The notes beneath the pieces are model-generated. The model saw nothing but the letters and a program-made list of their open reading frames with translations, was not told the origin of the DNA and did not search any database. Positions 24,627 through 37,107 of a stretch of 64,000 bases of DNA are shown piece by piece (within the stretch, counting starts at the first letter, position 1; every line of letters begins with the position of its first letter). The stretch covers positions 496,001 to 560,000 of the forward strand of contig SMMW01000152.1 of the NCBI GenBank assembly GCA_004794655.1. The letters run 5' to 3'. Both the position numbers and the translations under genes were made by a program. This stretch comes from Marisa cornuarietis. Lineage: Eukaryota > Mollusca > Gastropoda > Architaenioglossa > Ampullariidae.

Positions 24627-26768
24627 GCTCTTTCTCTCTCACATAAAGGCATATACATTTATGCAAACTAATTCTTTCATTTTTAAGTTAAGTCATAGCA
24701 ACGAGGCTGGTGGGTACAAACCTTCCGATTTATTCACATTCATTGTTTAAGCTCGCCGAGACTAACAGAGTTCGTAAGAGGCTTAGCGTTGGTCTCGGCA
24801 GACAGACAGCAGTCCACCTGTACACGTCCGTGCAACTTCTAATTGCCCTATCTTTTGTTTGTTGCCGATTTTACGAGATATGGACAGCATAGAGAAGAAC
24901 GGAAGCGAAAACAACAGTACTGAGAGGTAATAACAGACAAAACATAGAAAACGCGAAAAGGAATCGGGCAGCAAACAGTAAAGGTTGAGAGTTTCGTGAA
25001 TCTGCAGAAGAAGAGGAGACGGAGTAGTCAATGGAGAAAAAAGTGAAAAATTGATCAGAAGATTAGCATTATGTAGACTGTTGCTAGGAGTAAGGTTCAT
25101 GGAAAAGATGTGTTTTTAGTGCACGTATAAGGGATTCAATGGTGAGTAGGTGGCGCATATGAAAAGGGAGAGAGAGTTTCACTTTTTCCTACACAGTAAC
25201 TTAAAGTCTTGTGACCATTTGTTGTTGTTGACAGGAATATTTAACATACAGTCATCAGAGAAAGAACGACGGAGTTGTCTGGGTGGGATGTAGCGGAAGA
25301 GAAGCTCAAAGAAATATGGGCATGAACCTGAAGAGAAAAACTTAAACACAGCACAGACAGTTTGTACTGAATGCGAGAACGGACGGGTAGCCAGTGTAGA
25401 GAACGAAGGAGAGGAGTGACATGGTGGGTCTAAGCACCAGACGTGCAGCGGAGTTCTGTACTTTCTGGGGTTGACGAATGAGTAATAAGGGGCAGCCTGC
25501 AAGCACGGAGTTAAAATAATCAAACCCGAGAAAGAACAAACGCAAAGACAAGAGTGGTGCCAGCGTGTGTAGAGAGATGATGGTACGAAGCTCATAATAG
25601 GCAGACTGACAGACAGCTGTAACATGTTTATCATAATAGACAGACTGACAGACAGCTGTGACATGTTTATCATAATAGACAGACTGACAGACAGCTGTAA
25701 CATGTGTATCATAATAGACAGACTGACAGACAGCTGTTACATGTTTATCATAACAGGCAGACTGACAGACAGCTGTAACTTGTTTATTATAATAGACAGA
25801 CGGACAGACAGCTGTGACATGTTTATCATAATAGACAGACTGACAGACAGCTGTTACATGTTTATCATAACAGGCAGACTGACAGACAGCTGTAACTTGT
25901 TTATCATAATAGACAGACTGACAGACAGCTGTAACATGTTTATCATAACAGGCAGACTGACAGACAGCTGTTACATGTTTATCATAACAGGCAGACTGAC
26001 AGACAGCTGTAACTTGTTTATCATAATAGACAGACTTACAGACAGCTGTAACTTGTTTATCATAACAGGCAGACTGACAGACAGCTGTAACTTGTTTAGG
26101 CTCCGATACATACTTAATCCGACTTTTTTCTTTGTGCTAGTATGTATGTGTAAACAGAAACAGGTGTGTTTGTTTACCATGTTGTTGTATGTGTTCTTAA
26201 TGCTTACTTAAAATGCACTGACCTTGGACAGTGATAAAAACAGAGATCTTGACACGTGTATCCCAAACATCAAAGACCCACTCGCCGCTGTCGTTTACCC
26301 GAAACTGCTTTTGAAAGGCGTATTCAACTCGACCTTCTGTTGATGTTATGTGACACTGACAACTCACACTATGACTGACACAAGTAGTATTTGTCAGTAT
26401 TAGTTTGCATAAATTAGCCTGGTCGTGCTTTTGTCCGTCTTTAGATATATACAGGGTACTGTCATTTCCCTTTGTATCCTGATTGATGTAGAAGAGAATA
26501 TCTGACGTGACATTTTCCCAAAAGGTGAAATTGCTGTGACCTCCCTTTATTTGTACCGAAAGGCACTCAGCTGAAACAAAATTAATTTCTTTGCTGAAAT
26601 ATTTATCACAACTACATTTCTACACACAGATTAATCAGAAATTAAAACAACAATTTACAGAATCACTTAAAAAAAAAACACACACACACACACACACAAA
26701 CACACGCACATGTGTCACATATATATTTAAAATCTCTCTCTCTCTCTCACAGACACACAAAAACACGT

Positions 26769-26828
<60 letters not shown>

Positions 26829-27327
26829 TCTCTTTTACATTCAAAAGTAATGCCTATAACTGATATCATTCCTCCTTCTATTTGTTTCCGGACCAGACGA
26901 TCCAAGTCTGCCGTTTGGAAGTAAATGGCCAGAATTTTCATTTGGCAGACGTCTGGATTATTCTCCCCTCTTAAAAGTACTACACAATGTAAGAATACAT
27001 AATTCATCCAAGAGGTACATTCGAAGCAACTTGTTCAGCATCTGTAAGCGCACAATGACTGACAGAGAGACAGACAAGGAAGTCAAAAGCACATTGAAAA
27101 AGCATTAAAAGCTGAAGGAGCGAAGGAAATTCCGAATGAAGAATTGACAGGGAGCAGTAGTGGTAGCAATTATGGATGGCTCGCCGAAACCACACCCGAG
27201 TGTTCAAAACAAAGTGTGAACAAAGTCATGAGCTCCTACCTGTCCAAGGTGTGATGGCGAAGAACTGAAGGCCGGTCAGGAGAGCGAGAAGATGGACCTC
27301 CCGATGAATATGACTGACCTCACACAT
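20825..27327 (-). CDS. R2: single Ig-like domain transmembrane receptor with long tyrosine/proline tail (5 exons)
   Basis: Exons: 27327-27240, 26570-26223, 24214-23819, 21807-21562, 21060-20825; total 1314 nt, 437 residues. The signal peptide contains REVHLLALLTGLQFF. The Ig-like domain (about 30-145) runs from ECLSVQIKG through LCKLILTNTTC and SCQC to DSGEWVFDVWDT, with several N-glycosylation sequons. A long Ser/Thr/Pro stalk precedes the helix at about 234-257 (starts FVIISLVNGFVC), then RRRRRSRKRR. Tail tyrosines are AYDAV, RYERP, NPYDKQ, IYANT, IYKVP and TYPDF, with PPLPKK nearby. Signal and Ig exons are closest to R3. The last 20 or so residues are hydrophobic (FNFLFVCWLIL), which is odd for a cytosolic end, so the final exon may really stop earlier. 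Confidence 0.78.
21065..21147. repeat. (CA)n then (CGCA)n, adjacent to R2 last-exon acceptor
   Basis: About 28 CA units then CGCACG units; on the R2 transcript it is a UG run ending three bases before the splice acceptor AG. Confidence 0.95.
22508..22553. repeat. (GT)n microsatellite
   Basis: About 22 units in the R2 intron. Confidence 0.95.
23217..23262. repeat. (CA)n microsatellite
   Basis: About 22 units; part of a CA-rich tract to 23714. Confidence 0.95.
23669..23727. repeat. (CA)n(GA)n microsatellite
   Basis: About 23 CA units then GA units, about 90 nt past the R2 membrane exon donor. Confidence 0.95.
24543..24630. repeat. (CA)n(CG)n composite run
   Basis: About 35 CA units passing directly into eight CG units, alternating purine-pyrimidine throughout. 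Confidence 0.95.
24870..25600 (-). mobile_element. LINE relic (L2/CR1-like 3' ORF end) in an R2 intron
   Basis: Minus-strand frames contain DYFNSVLAGCP, QKVQNSAARLVLR and YIPPRQLRRS, the conserved end of L2/CR1-type ORF2, in different frames because of indels. The same repeat occurs at 63450-64000. Confidence 0.7.
25592..26098. repeat. 39-bp minisatellite, about 13 units
   Basis: Unit approximately gtttatcataatagacagac plus tgacagacagctgtaacat. The period is a multiple of three, so both strands stay open (MFIIIDRLTDSCD repeats on plus, LQLSVSLSIMINM on minus); this is not evidence of a gene. It lies in the R2 intron between Ig and membrane exons. Confidence 0.9.
26769..26826. repeat. (CA)n microsatellite
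   Basis: About 28 units in R2 intron 1; a shorter run lies at 26677-26700. Confidence 0.95.
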
Positions 27328-28915
27328 TCTTCTCAACGAGTTGATCACAGGTCTTTCAGCTTCTTCCAGAACAAAAAACTAAAACTCTAAACACTTTCAT
27401 AATGTTGTTCTATGTTGTATTATTCAAGAAACATGCCATTGTCACGTACACAATATCATTGTGTTATGGTTAAGCCAAAGGCGGGCAATTCTGCACCAGT
27501 GTTAGTCGCCCTTTGCCATCATCAGCGTTCACCACGTCCCTTCCTCTTGACAAGAAGCCAACAAAAGGACGAAAATTTAAATTTAACAAAGTATGTAAGA
27601 TGCTTTCTTCGCAGTGTATACCTCAGGCTAGCTTCAGTTGCAGAAACGAAGATCTAATAATTGTTAGGGAGGCCCAGCGAAAATCAGTTGTTGATTGTTG
27701 GAAGAAAAGGAAGAGAAACCTCGAGCAGGAAGCTTTAGGCCAACACACATCCTTCCCGACTGCCCCCCAAAAATACGTCGTAGGAGGTTACAAAAAATCT
27801 TTCTTACTCCCTGTTCACACTGCAGGGCAAGCTATGTATGCGGATTTAAATAAGTGCTAGCAAATACTAAGCCTTTTTTAGTTGGAGTATACATTAACAA
27901 AGATAAATACACCAGAGTTTAGACTCACTCTTGTGTCCGGCATCATTGTTATTAGTTATTGACTGTATCGTGAGTGAGCTTACATTGTATAAGGATTAAT
28001 GTGGAAGAACGAAAAGCGTGAATGACGTCAGTTGTTCGGAAGACGTGTATGAGTGATGTAAAAAAGGGAAGGAAATGACGTGAGGGAGAGCGCGAGCAGC
28101 AGTTAGTAGTCAGGTAGGAGAAGAGAGAGGTTTAGGACGGAAAAACGAGTAGAGTAGGAATTGTAAGAAGAATTTGTTGAGTAGGGCGTTTAGGAGGATA
28201 TAGATCGATTAGGTGAGTAGGTATTCTTGTAGATATTCAGAAAGGCAGGACTCAAAGGTTAGGTATTTTATTATTTTAAAGTAATCTGGATGTAGGAATA
28301 CTTTTTTAAACTGACTTTTCATTTGTGTATTTTTCTTGTTTTCTTCTTTTATTCATACTTAGTAAAGCAGAGAGATTCGTTAGGCAAATCATTCTTCTCT
28401 TTTAATTTGTGTGAAAGAACACGTATTTGTCAGACTCCGTGTGTGTGTTGAAAGGATTGAGTGACTGATACACTGCGCGGTGGTCGTGACATCTTCAATT
28501 CTCGTTCGTATAAGTTCAAAATCAGTCCTAGTCGCTGTCTCAGTAATTGTATATTTTGTGTGATGGTGAAGTGTGAAATACTGTTTAGTTTGTCACGTGC
28601 ACGAACTTTGTTTCGCCTGTTTTCCAATACATAAGTGAGTGATTTCTTATGTGTAGCCACTATGTTTAGGACTATCCACTCTCGCTTTCTTTCCTCTGTC
28701 ACTTTCTCAGTTGAGAAATTTCCTGTTTACTTCACAAGGAGGCCTCCTAACATTTCATGCGAGAGAGGCTTACATAGGAAGTTTATCGGACATCCGTACT
28801 TACAAACAGGCTACCACAAGACCTACTAACCGCCCTCTGGGACAAATTAAGTCTTATTTTAATTTGAAAATCAGCAAAACGGTCCACAGTTACAATCTCT
28901 AGAGCTACTTTGCTA

Positions 28916-28975
<60 letters not shown>

Positions 28976-29660
28976 TTGGTTAGTGTGGAATCGCATCCGC
29001 GACTGAAGGGAGCAAAATAATGGACACATATTTGTAATATAACAAAAAGAAGTAACTTATCTAAGTGTATCGTTGAATGAAAGGAGGTACACAATAGGGA
29101 CCAAATACAAAAGTCAGACATGTGTCTACCAAGTAATGTGCTGTCTCGTGGATATCAAAAACACAGTGTTGCCGAGATGTGTACAAACAGTTACCGTTTG
29201 CAATCCAACGAGAGGAAGTACCCTAGTTATATATGTTTATCTATCTATTTTTGTATGACTGAAGGCATACGAACAGTGGACAAACACATTGGAAACAACA
29301 ATAAAATCAAATGGGATCGCTCTTTAGTGTAGACAACTCAGGACTGGTTATATGATGAGCAAACAACTAGATTCTTCAGCTTTACGAGAAGCACCAAAGT
29401 ATATACAAGACAGAGAGAGAATGACATTACTAACGAAGGTGGTAGAATAACAAAGCCTGACTTACTGCCATCTTCCTGTAAGGGGTAAGAGTATACTCAA
29501 TTATTAGACCAAGATAAGGAGTGATGACAAAAGAGAGTGAATTCAGAATAAAGACCAAAGTGGTAGTTATTACTTATTATCTTACTTGATCAATGCACAG
29601 TCTAGTGCGAGGATCATCAATGGTGGACAAGAGGACCCGGCAGAGAAAGAGAAAGCTAGA

Positions 29661-29691
<31 letters not shown>

Positions 29692-29833
29692 CCTTTGTTA
29701 TACTGTTTGAATATATTGTAGTTATTGGACTGCTAGAAATGAAAGCGGATAAACAAGATCATCCTTTGTTTACTAACTTTGTGATTTTGTTCCTCTTGAT
29801 ACTGATATTCTCATACTTCCCTTGTGACTTTGT

Positions 29834-29864
<31 letters not shown>

Positions 29865-31850
29865 CGTGAGCGTATGTAGATGTAGGTTACGGACACAGCA
29901 AAATGCATAGTTTCCGCACACGCTGTTTGCATGCAAAGCTCCATGAGAAAGGTCAAGTGTCATTTCCGTCTGACCTGACACTGTCTTTTCCCTCCTTTCA
30001 CATGTGAGTGTGCTGCTTTCCTTCCTTACTACTTTGCATACAATAGGATACAAAAGTCACACCGACACGCATAACGAAAGTATGCAACGAATTATGTTCC
30101 TCTTGCCCTTTACAAAAAAAAAATCTTATTGTAGATGAGCCTTCGGTAACTGCTGCTGAGACTTTGAGTATTTTTTTTTTTTTTTGGGGTGAGTAACATT
30201 GGCTTTAGAAGGGGGATGTCCTTTACCTTTATTTTTTTTTAACCTTCTCTAGTTTGTTTCAATTTCCTTTTTAATTCAAATCAAAGAATGTTGATGGCTT
30301 GCCACCATAGTTGCAACTAATGATGTACAAGTTGCCATAATTTTTTGTTTTTTTTCCGGGGAGGGACTGTAAAAGAGTTCTTAATTTTTGCTGTCAGTTT
30401 TCACATACTTATAAGGTTTTACTGAATTCTTTTTCTTGTTTTCATTACAGTGTTACATACATTTGGAGTGCTAATCTTCATTAGCAAATGAAAGAGGATA
30501 TATATATATATATATAAACACGTTTTTTTTCTAGCTTCTGATTAGATGTATTTGATTTTAAGAAATAAGCAGATCTATTGCTGGGTTGATCATCTATTAG
30601 TTTCCTAGTTCCTTTGCCTTCATTTTTCAATTTCCCTTAGCAAATTATATTCCTTGTTGGTTTAATATTGATGTTTGCTCTGATTGTTGATTCTCTTCGT
30701 TTTTAATATACATATGATCCAGTTTCTGAAAAAATAGCTTCGCCACAAGCACAGCGTTGTCTGCAGACATTTTGCTAAATGGCAAAACTGAACAAAACCA
30801 GATTTATTTTTTTTAAGCAAATGCTGTTAATTGATCTTAAAAACATGTATTTTAAGTCTGAGACTTTTTCCAACTAATACATTTTAAAGATTAGCTTAAA
30901 CTGGTAATATTCTTTTTGCTCCCGATGTTTTTCATGTCTTAGGTTCTTTAGCTTCTTCTTGCCACTGTCTGGGAAGTTGTTTTTCGTTGAAGTTTTTTGA
31001 GTATGTAAAATCAGTCTTTTTATCAAGTGAAATGTATAAATCAGTAGGTAAATACTGATTATTCTTTTGTGGATGGGATGAGCACTTCTTCCTTACTGGG
31101 AAAGTCGAGTTCAAACCGTGTTACATAAAATTTACGAATTTACATGCAAATTCTCAAATGTAAATATCAGAGAAAGAGAAGATGCAATCGTCACTCAACT
31201 ACCTCACCAGATAGATACTGTTGCTCTAACCCAATTCAAGAAGTGAGTAGATATCCAAAAACATTTTTTAGTTACAAATCCAAGATAAAGTCACACAGAA
31301 ACCTTCTCTTGAATATTCTGTAAATTCTTTCATTGCAGGAAGTTAAAGAGTTTGATGCGACTTTTTAATGTGCAGTTGTTGTGCTAACGGTTTGAATTTG
31401 AATCACAAAGGTTGTTTAAGCAGACAGTCATGGGCAGTGTGATAACTGTGTTACCGGCTGACCGATTTGAAAAGTAAGCTTGTGTAGGATGGAACTAGGA
31501 CATGAGAAGGAAATAATTTTCGTATGTGGTACTATCTGGTCTCAAATATAAACAACGATCGTGAGTCAATACGTCTTGACTCACTTGTGTATGCATGAGA
31601 GAGAGAGAGAGAGAGGGAAAGAGAGAGGGTGGTATGTGTGGTCGCTTGTTTCAGTGCTTACTAGTGACATATAAGTGTGTGTGTGTGTGTGTGTGTGGTA
31701 TATGTATACACGTACACCCGCATAACCCTTCCTCTCTGTGTGTGTATGTGCGCGCGTGTTCTTTGTGTCTGTCTTGCCAATATCAGGCAAAAAGGTGTAT
31801 TTTTACAGGTGTGTAAGAATGATGGCTCTACTAATAGAGCTAAAGATTTA
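27328..31850. other. No intact gene seen
   Basis: A 115-codon open frame at 27513-27860 has no recognised domain. The rest is AT-rich with poly-T, GA and CAT runs. Confidence 0.45.
28918..28975. repeat. (CAT)n microsatellite
   Basis: About 19 units. Confidence 0.95.

Positions 31851-31852
<2 letters not shown>

Positions 31853-31910
<58 letters not shown>
31853..31910. repeat. (CA)n microsatellite
   Basis: About 28 units. Confidence 0.95.
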
Positions 31911-31911
<1 letters not shown>

Positions 31912-32280
31912 CTATTGATTTAGATACATATATGTATCTATACCTATTAGTTTAGATATAAATATTGTTTTATAGACAGGTATATAATTACCAATATCAA
32001 AATTCATTTTAAAATAGCGATGAATTCGATACAGATAAAATTACTGTACGTTGATTTACGTTTTAATTTTTGATTCAGGGATAGATATAAAGATTGATTT
32101 AGGCAAAGTTATACAGATATACTTATGAATTATATATATATATATATAAATTGATTTAGACATAGTTATATTGATTTACATGTTAAATTTGATATAAATA
32201 TTATTGAGATTATATTGACATATGTGACCATTTCGATACAGGCATATACAGTAGATATAGATAGGTAGAAATGGACTTGT
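31911..32280. repeat. AT-rich block, third diverged copy
   Basis: Contains gatttagacatagttatat and similar units shared with 34.2-34.6 and 38.0-38.4 kb. Confidence 0.4.
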
Positions 32281-32514
32281 AGATGGTGATTGAAATGTAG
32301 GAAATATGATGTCATTAATCACACAGTTCTATTACCTTCACCTTTCTCATTTGTTAAAGGGCCCATAAATTGCAAAATTGGCTTTTACGAACATTATTAT
32401 GTACGGGAAAAGAAAATATGCATTGTAAAGCAACCCAGCTTTACATCCTTTACCTTTAAGCACGATTTCTCATGCAGTGTTACTTAATATTTCTTCTAAT
32501 AGTTCTTCTCATTA

Positions 32515-32575
32515 AACATATCAGACGCAGTAAAGTGTATAAGGAAGAAATGTGTAGGGTGTGGTACATTGTCAG
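32515..32575 (+). repeat. Tandem unit marker 1
   Basis: Carries aagtgtataaggaagaaatg and gtagggtgtggtacat; matching blocks lie at about 36440 and 40360. The next acceptor-like tttacttttag is followed by sequence that no longer encodes a stalk. Confidence 0.55.
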
Positions 32576-32961
32576 AAATTTTTTCTTTTTTACTTTTAGC
32601 CTTAGCAGTGGAAGTCTCTGGTGATGCAAAATTAGTTTCACATAGATGTGAGTTAAGTAATTCGTCAACATCGCTTCTGTTTCAATAGAATGATATTCAT
32701 ATTTTGTGTAGTCTAGACAACTTGTTCCCACTTCCAGTTTCCAATAATTTGCATAGTAAACTAATGCACAGTGACATCTTTGTTCAAGCCAGTGAATACC
32801 AAAATATTAATATTTGTTAATTTTAGTTAAATCACATAGCCTCTTATTGTTTTTATTAATACACCCAAGTCCTAAATCCAAACCAATTTATAGTCTGCGA
32901 GAAATTTACTTATAGTAAACTTGTAAGAGGCCAGTTTGCTTAGTGTAAACATGTGATAGAA

Positions 32962-32963
<2 letters not shown>

Positions 32964-33017
<54 letters not shown>
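32964..33017. repeat. (GT)n microsatellite
   Basis: About 26 units, 80 nt before the relic membrane exon. Confidence 0.95.
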
Positions 33018-33018
<1 letters not shown>

Positions 33019-33099
33019 ATCTTATTTTATGAAAGCCGAAAACCATATCAGCTTTAGAGTGACCCCTAGGGATAACATAGCGGTTTCTTTCATCTTCAG

Positions 33100-33309
33100 A
33101 GTCAACCCCAATAGTGAAGGCTGTGACCTTTGTTCTTGGAAGACCTAAGACCACTCAGACCTTCGTCACAGCCTCTGCTACCACTTGCAGTCGTCCCTCC
33201 TTCAGCTATGATAGCGAAGTCATCGGTGTCCTCTTTATCATCGGCATAGTGAACTTCCTCACGATTGTAGTTATGGCCTTGAGTTTTGTCGTTTGGAGAC
33301 ATCCATGAT
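33100..33309 (+). pseudogene. Relic of the R3-type stalk/membrane exon
   Basis: After an acceptor (catcttcag), phase 1 sequence encodes a Thr-rich stretch and the membrane-like VIGVLFIIGIVNFLTIVVMA followed by FVVWRHP and a TGA. R3 has SFIGWRHPGY at the same place. The 60 nt before the acceptor also match R3 (gctttagagtgacccc versus gctttagagtgatctc). No signal or Ig exon can be attached upstream, so it reads as a duplicated, truncated exon. Confidence 0.65.
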
Positions 33310-33954
33310 GCATCCAGTTGTTGTGATGTCAGATGAGTGGTGCTGAATAAAATTTTAACCAAGTGCTTAATTTTCCATGATTTATTGCCACTAGTGCTTT
33401 GTGTTATTGTTCTTAAAATTACCAGAAGATGATGTGAAGTAGAAACAGGTAGATTCTGAAAGCAGAGCTAGCTATTTCATCAGCGTAAAACTCGTTGCAT
33501 AATTGATGTGTTAACTGCTATTCTTTAATAATTTCATACTACAAATGAGATAATGAGACACAGCTGAGTTTGAAATATGTCGCACATACCACACAGTAAG
33601 CAAGTGTGCCCATTGGACAATACTAGATCTTAAAAGAACACAAACAACAATACAAAAAGTGTAAATAAAAAATAAATCAAAGACTGTCATAAAATAGATT
33701 GTGACCAGCATTAAAAACAAAAGTAAATTCAAAACGAGCATGGGACGATGAAAAAGGTACAAGCTAGACAAACAGGAAAAAATCCAAATATTTAATACAA
33801 AAAGAAATCCCTGTCTACGACGAATATTACAAAAGAGTTACATTTTGATCACAATAAATGTTTTTTTCTTAAAAGAACGAGCTTATTCTTTTCTGGAGTG
33901 AGATGGGTATATTACTGAGACTGTGGGGCTCTCATTGTACAGAGTCTATCTAGG

Positions 33955-33958
<4 letters not shown>

Positions 33959-34011
<53 letters not shown>
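33959..34011. repeat. (CA)n microsatellite
   Basis: About 26 units, just upstream of the Ig relic. Confidence 0.95.
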
Positions 34012-34012
<1 letters not shown>

Positions 34013-34065
34013 GATGATCAGCTGTTGATGAGACACCTGACATTTCGTGCTGGGCAGTGGATGCA

Positions 34066-34160
34066 AACTCTTGCTGACACACACTACCCACAGAATGCTT
34101 AGTGGATCATGCCAATGTGTATGTAACAAGACCAAGTGATGGTCGAATAGAATTTGTCAA
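34066..34160 (+). pseudogene. Relic of the R3 Ig-like exon
   Basis: The stretches atgcaaactcttgctgacac and agtggatcatgcca match the R3 Ig exon at 37745 and 37791. The relic is about 16 nt shorter between these points, which breaks the frame. The (CA)n run just upstream replaces the first half of the exon. Confidence 0.6.
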
Positions 34161-34199
34161 TATCGTAAAGATACAAGTTCTATTTTAATAAAAAAATTA

Positions 34200-34622
34200 T
34201 ACATAGTTGATATAAATATTTACGAACTTCAAAAAGATATGTGAACATATCTACTGATTTAGATACAAAAACATAGCTATCCGGATTAACTTAGATATAA
34301 TTACTAGTTTAAATGCAAGTAGAATGGATACATAATAAATTAGATATAATTTTTGTATCAACACGAATATGAATTTTGACAAGGTATTTTATATATATAT
34401 ATTTTTTCCCCATTTGAATTACTTATGAACATTTTGATAGAAATATACAGATTGTTTTAGACAAAGTTATATCGATATCCATTGTCATTGAAACGTCCAT
34501 ATATAAATTTAGATGATAGATGCTAAATGTGAATAAAGATATAACTGAGCCAATAGTATTGAGAGAGATGCTTACGTAGATACAGGTATATAACTATTTA
34601 TTTAGATATAGTTACATAGACG
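34200..34622 (+). repeat. AT-rich duplicated intron block
   Basis: Shares long stretches with 37975-38400 in R3, for example gaacattttgatagaaatat versus aaacattttgatatagatat. Both follow an Ig exon or its relic. A weaker third copy lies at about 31911-32280. Confidence 0.6.
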
Positions 34623-34744
34623 GTATGGTCTATGATGGTCATCGGTGTGCTCAGTCTGATGATCATCGTGATCTTGGCTTTGGACATCTTCCTGTGGATC
34701 AACCCAGAGATTGACCTGTGTCAAGGATGTCGTTGTACTGAGGT
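34623..34744 (+). pseudogene. Relic of an R4-type membrane exon
   Basis: Encodes MMVIGVLSLMIIVILALDIF then LWINPEIDLCQGCR, matching the R4 end LALDIFLWLNPEVDLLERCR, including the intramembrane Asp. No acceptor is visible just upstream and the sequence is preceded by an in-frame stop, so it is not an intact exon. Confidence 0.6.
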
Positions 34745-34802
34745 TACTTGCTGGCTCCTTTTAAATTCTGTTAGAGAAGAAGTGTTTTATTCAGAAATTT
34801 AA

Positions 34803-37107
34803 ACAGTTTAAGCATGCCACAGATCGACGGCATCAAATCTTCCTCCCCGACTCGAGCAAAACATGTAAGACATCAGATGTGCACATGCACCATGTATTTT
34901 CTCCTCAAAGAAAGTGTACAGAAGTTTCTGGGGATAAAAAGATTCAACAGTGAAAGTAGATAAAAGTTCATGAGGTAAAAAAGATTCAAAAAGTATCTGT
35001 CAGATAGTTTGTTCTCAGCGTAAAACTGTTGTCAGCTCCAGACACAAATAAAGGCCTTACAAGTGTCAACTCCAGGGCTCAGCTAGATGAGGGCTTAAAA
35101 AAAAACAAGAGAAACTTGGACAGGAAAAAATTAGAGCGGCACATCTTAGGAAAAGTGTCACTTGCTTCTGACATAGTAAGTACTTTAGATAAGATCCAGA
35201 TAATAGCGATTCCCATCTGGAGAACATTGTTGATTTTATTTACTTCACTGGAGTGCTTTTGCGGAAAGAAAATAATATCAGCAGTGTAGCTGGTGAGTAG
35301 CCACGCCTTCCTTTCCAATATTCCAGCGTAGTTTGTCATGTATAGCCTTTAATTTTCACACACACACAAACACAGCCATTTAGCCACAACACACTTTATG
35401 TTCTGAAACGCATGTAAGTATAATATGTACCAGAATCGAAGTATGAATATGTATCTGCATTTAAGTATAAAATATAGCAGTATGTAAGTATATACGTACC
35501 AGCATCAAAGTACTAATATGTATCCTCACTTAAGTATAATATGTAATTTTATCGAAGTACTAATATGTACTACTATAAAAATATTTACTAAACCAGATAA
35601 AGGACACTGCAGAAGAACATGTCAGTATCAAAGCTATTTTCTTGACAGTCAGAGGTCACACTCTTGCAGTACAATTCCTGTTAATTCAACAGAAATTAAT
35701 TTACGAAGATACAACACTTGAACGAAATGCATCACGTGTTCCAGTCAGCATGGTGTAGTCTTCATGTCCATGTAAGGGTTCAGTGAGGGCGTGCAGGGCG
35801 TTTAGCACTTTCCTCATCAGCTTGTATCTCAAGTTGTTTCATTTTCGCCTCTTCCTTTACTGAAATGTGTTACGACAGTCAAGGTGGTTGCTTTTTCACT
35901 TTCTTATCAAGTTTGCTTTACTACGTGATTAAAGGTAATTGTAAAAAAGAAAAAAAGGAATAAATAGGAACAGGAAAAAAAGAGAAAAACAGGTCGCAGG
36001 AGTTTCATTGTAACTTCTCTTTTAAGCCATAATCGTTTTTTTTGGTTACAAAATTTCTATTACCGTTACAGGCTTGATAAGCAGTCATTGAATCAATCTA
36101 TCCGTTTGAGTTCAGTGCAGATTTTTGTGGCTACAATAAGGTTTATGTAACCCAATGTCTCGATATGGCCTTGTCTAGCACAGAATGTCTAACGCAGAAA
36201 ATCATATCAGCAGCAGCATCCTATTGACTTCTTCGTCTGTCCATAGATCCTCATACTTTGATTCTTAATTTTTATCACCTACTTCTCTCTCTTTCTCTTT
36301 CTATATATATATTGTTTTCTCATATCTGATAGTCTGGGTACATCCCAAAGCATGTCATTGGCTGTAGACACTTTACCAGACGTACGCAGACATAGTAATA
36401 GGCCAAAATAGTTTCCCATTATGTGCTTTTTAAAACCAGTTGTTAGCTCAACCAAGTGTATAAGCGAGAAATGTGAAGGGTGTGGTGCACAAGTTTTTAA
36501 AGTTAGTCTAAATTCTCTAACAAAAATATTAACTTGAAGTGGAAATATTCTCTTTGTTCCCAACACAATGTGTGCCTTCAGTTTGCGATGTTTATTTTAC
36601 ATTTTATTATCACGTTAATGTAAAACATCTTTCACCGAGTCAAGGAAATAAATACTGATCGTTGGGCGTCTTTTAACATCAGCTGTGGTAGGCAGGATCA
36701 AAAGGCTTTAGATACGAAAAAAACACACAAAATAATCGAATATGACTATCACACGTTAGTGTAACTTTTTTTACTTCACACTTACATGTAATAGTTACCC
36801 CTGTTGCTATACTGCACCAAACCAGGAAATATGTCACAGGATAAAATATGGTTCCTATAGTATTATACAAAAAATAAGTCAAGGATCCATGAACGAATCA
36901 TGTCCCGTTAACAATGCTGAAAATTAAGGACATAAATAGGAGATAAACCACCAGGAACAGATTTGACACAACACGTGCAACTCCAGTGGGTTTGTGAAGT
37001 CTGTATCTTGATGTACTGTGAACATTAGATTAACACAAGTGCAAATTACCATCTAACTCCTTTTGAATCACCTCAGAACAGATTTTCTCCAAGCAAAATC
37101 TTCAGCC
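34803..37107. other. Intergenic, mostly repetitive
   Basis: Irregular tandem units with tatgtaccagcatcaaagta at 35420-35580 and tandem marker 2 at 36440. The R3 promoter presumably lies at the right end. Confidence 0.4.
36440..36500 (+). repeat. Tandem unit marker 2
   Basis: Contains gctcaaccaagtgtataagc and gaagggtgtggtgcacaa, almost the same as marker 3. The shared aagtgtataag starts at 36454. Confidence 0.6.

Noticed and set aside
25592..26098. CRISPR-like regular repeat
   Set aside because: Units are contiguous with no spacers, and the setting is eukaryotic.
25624..26211. 195-residue repetitive frame
   Set aside because: Artefact of a 39-bp minisatellite whose period is divisible by three; the opposite strand is open too.
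27513..27860. 115-residue basic protein
   Set aside because: No recognisable domain, no splice or promoter signals, and codon pattern not distinctive.
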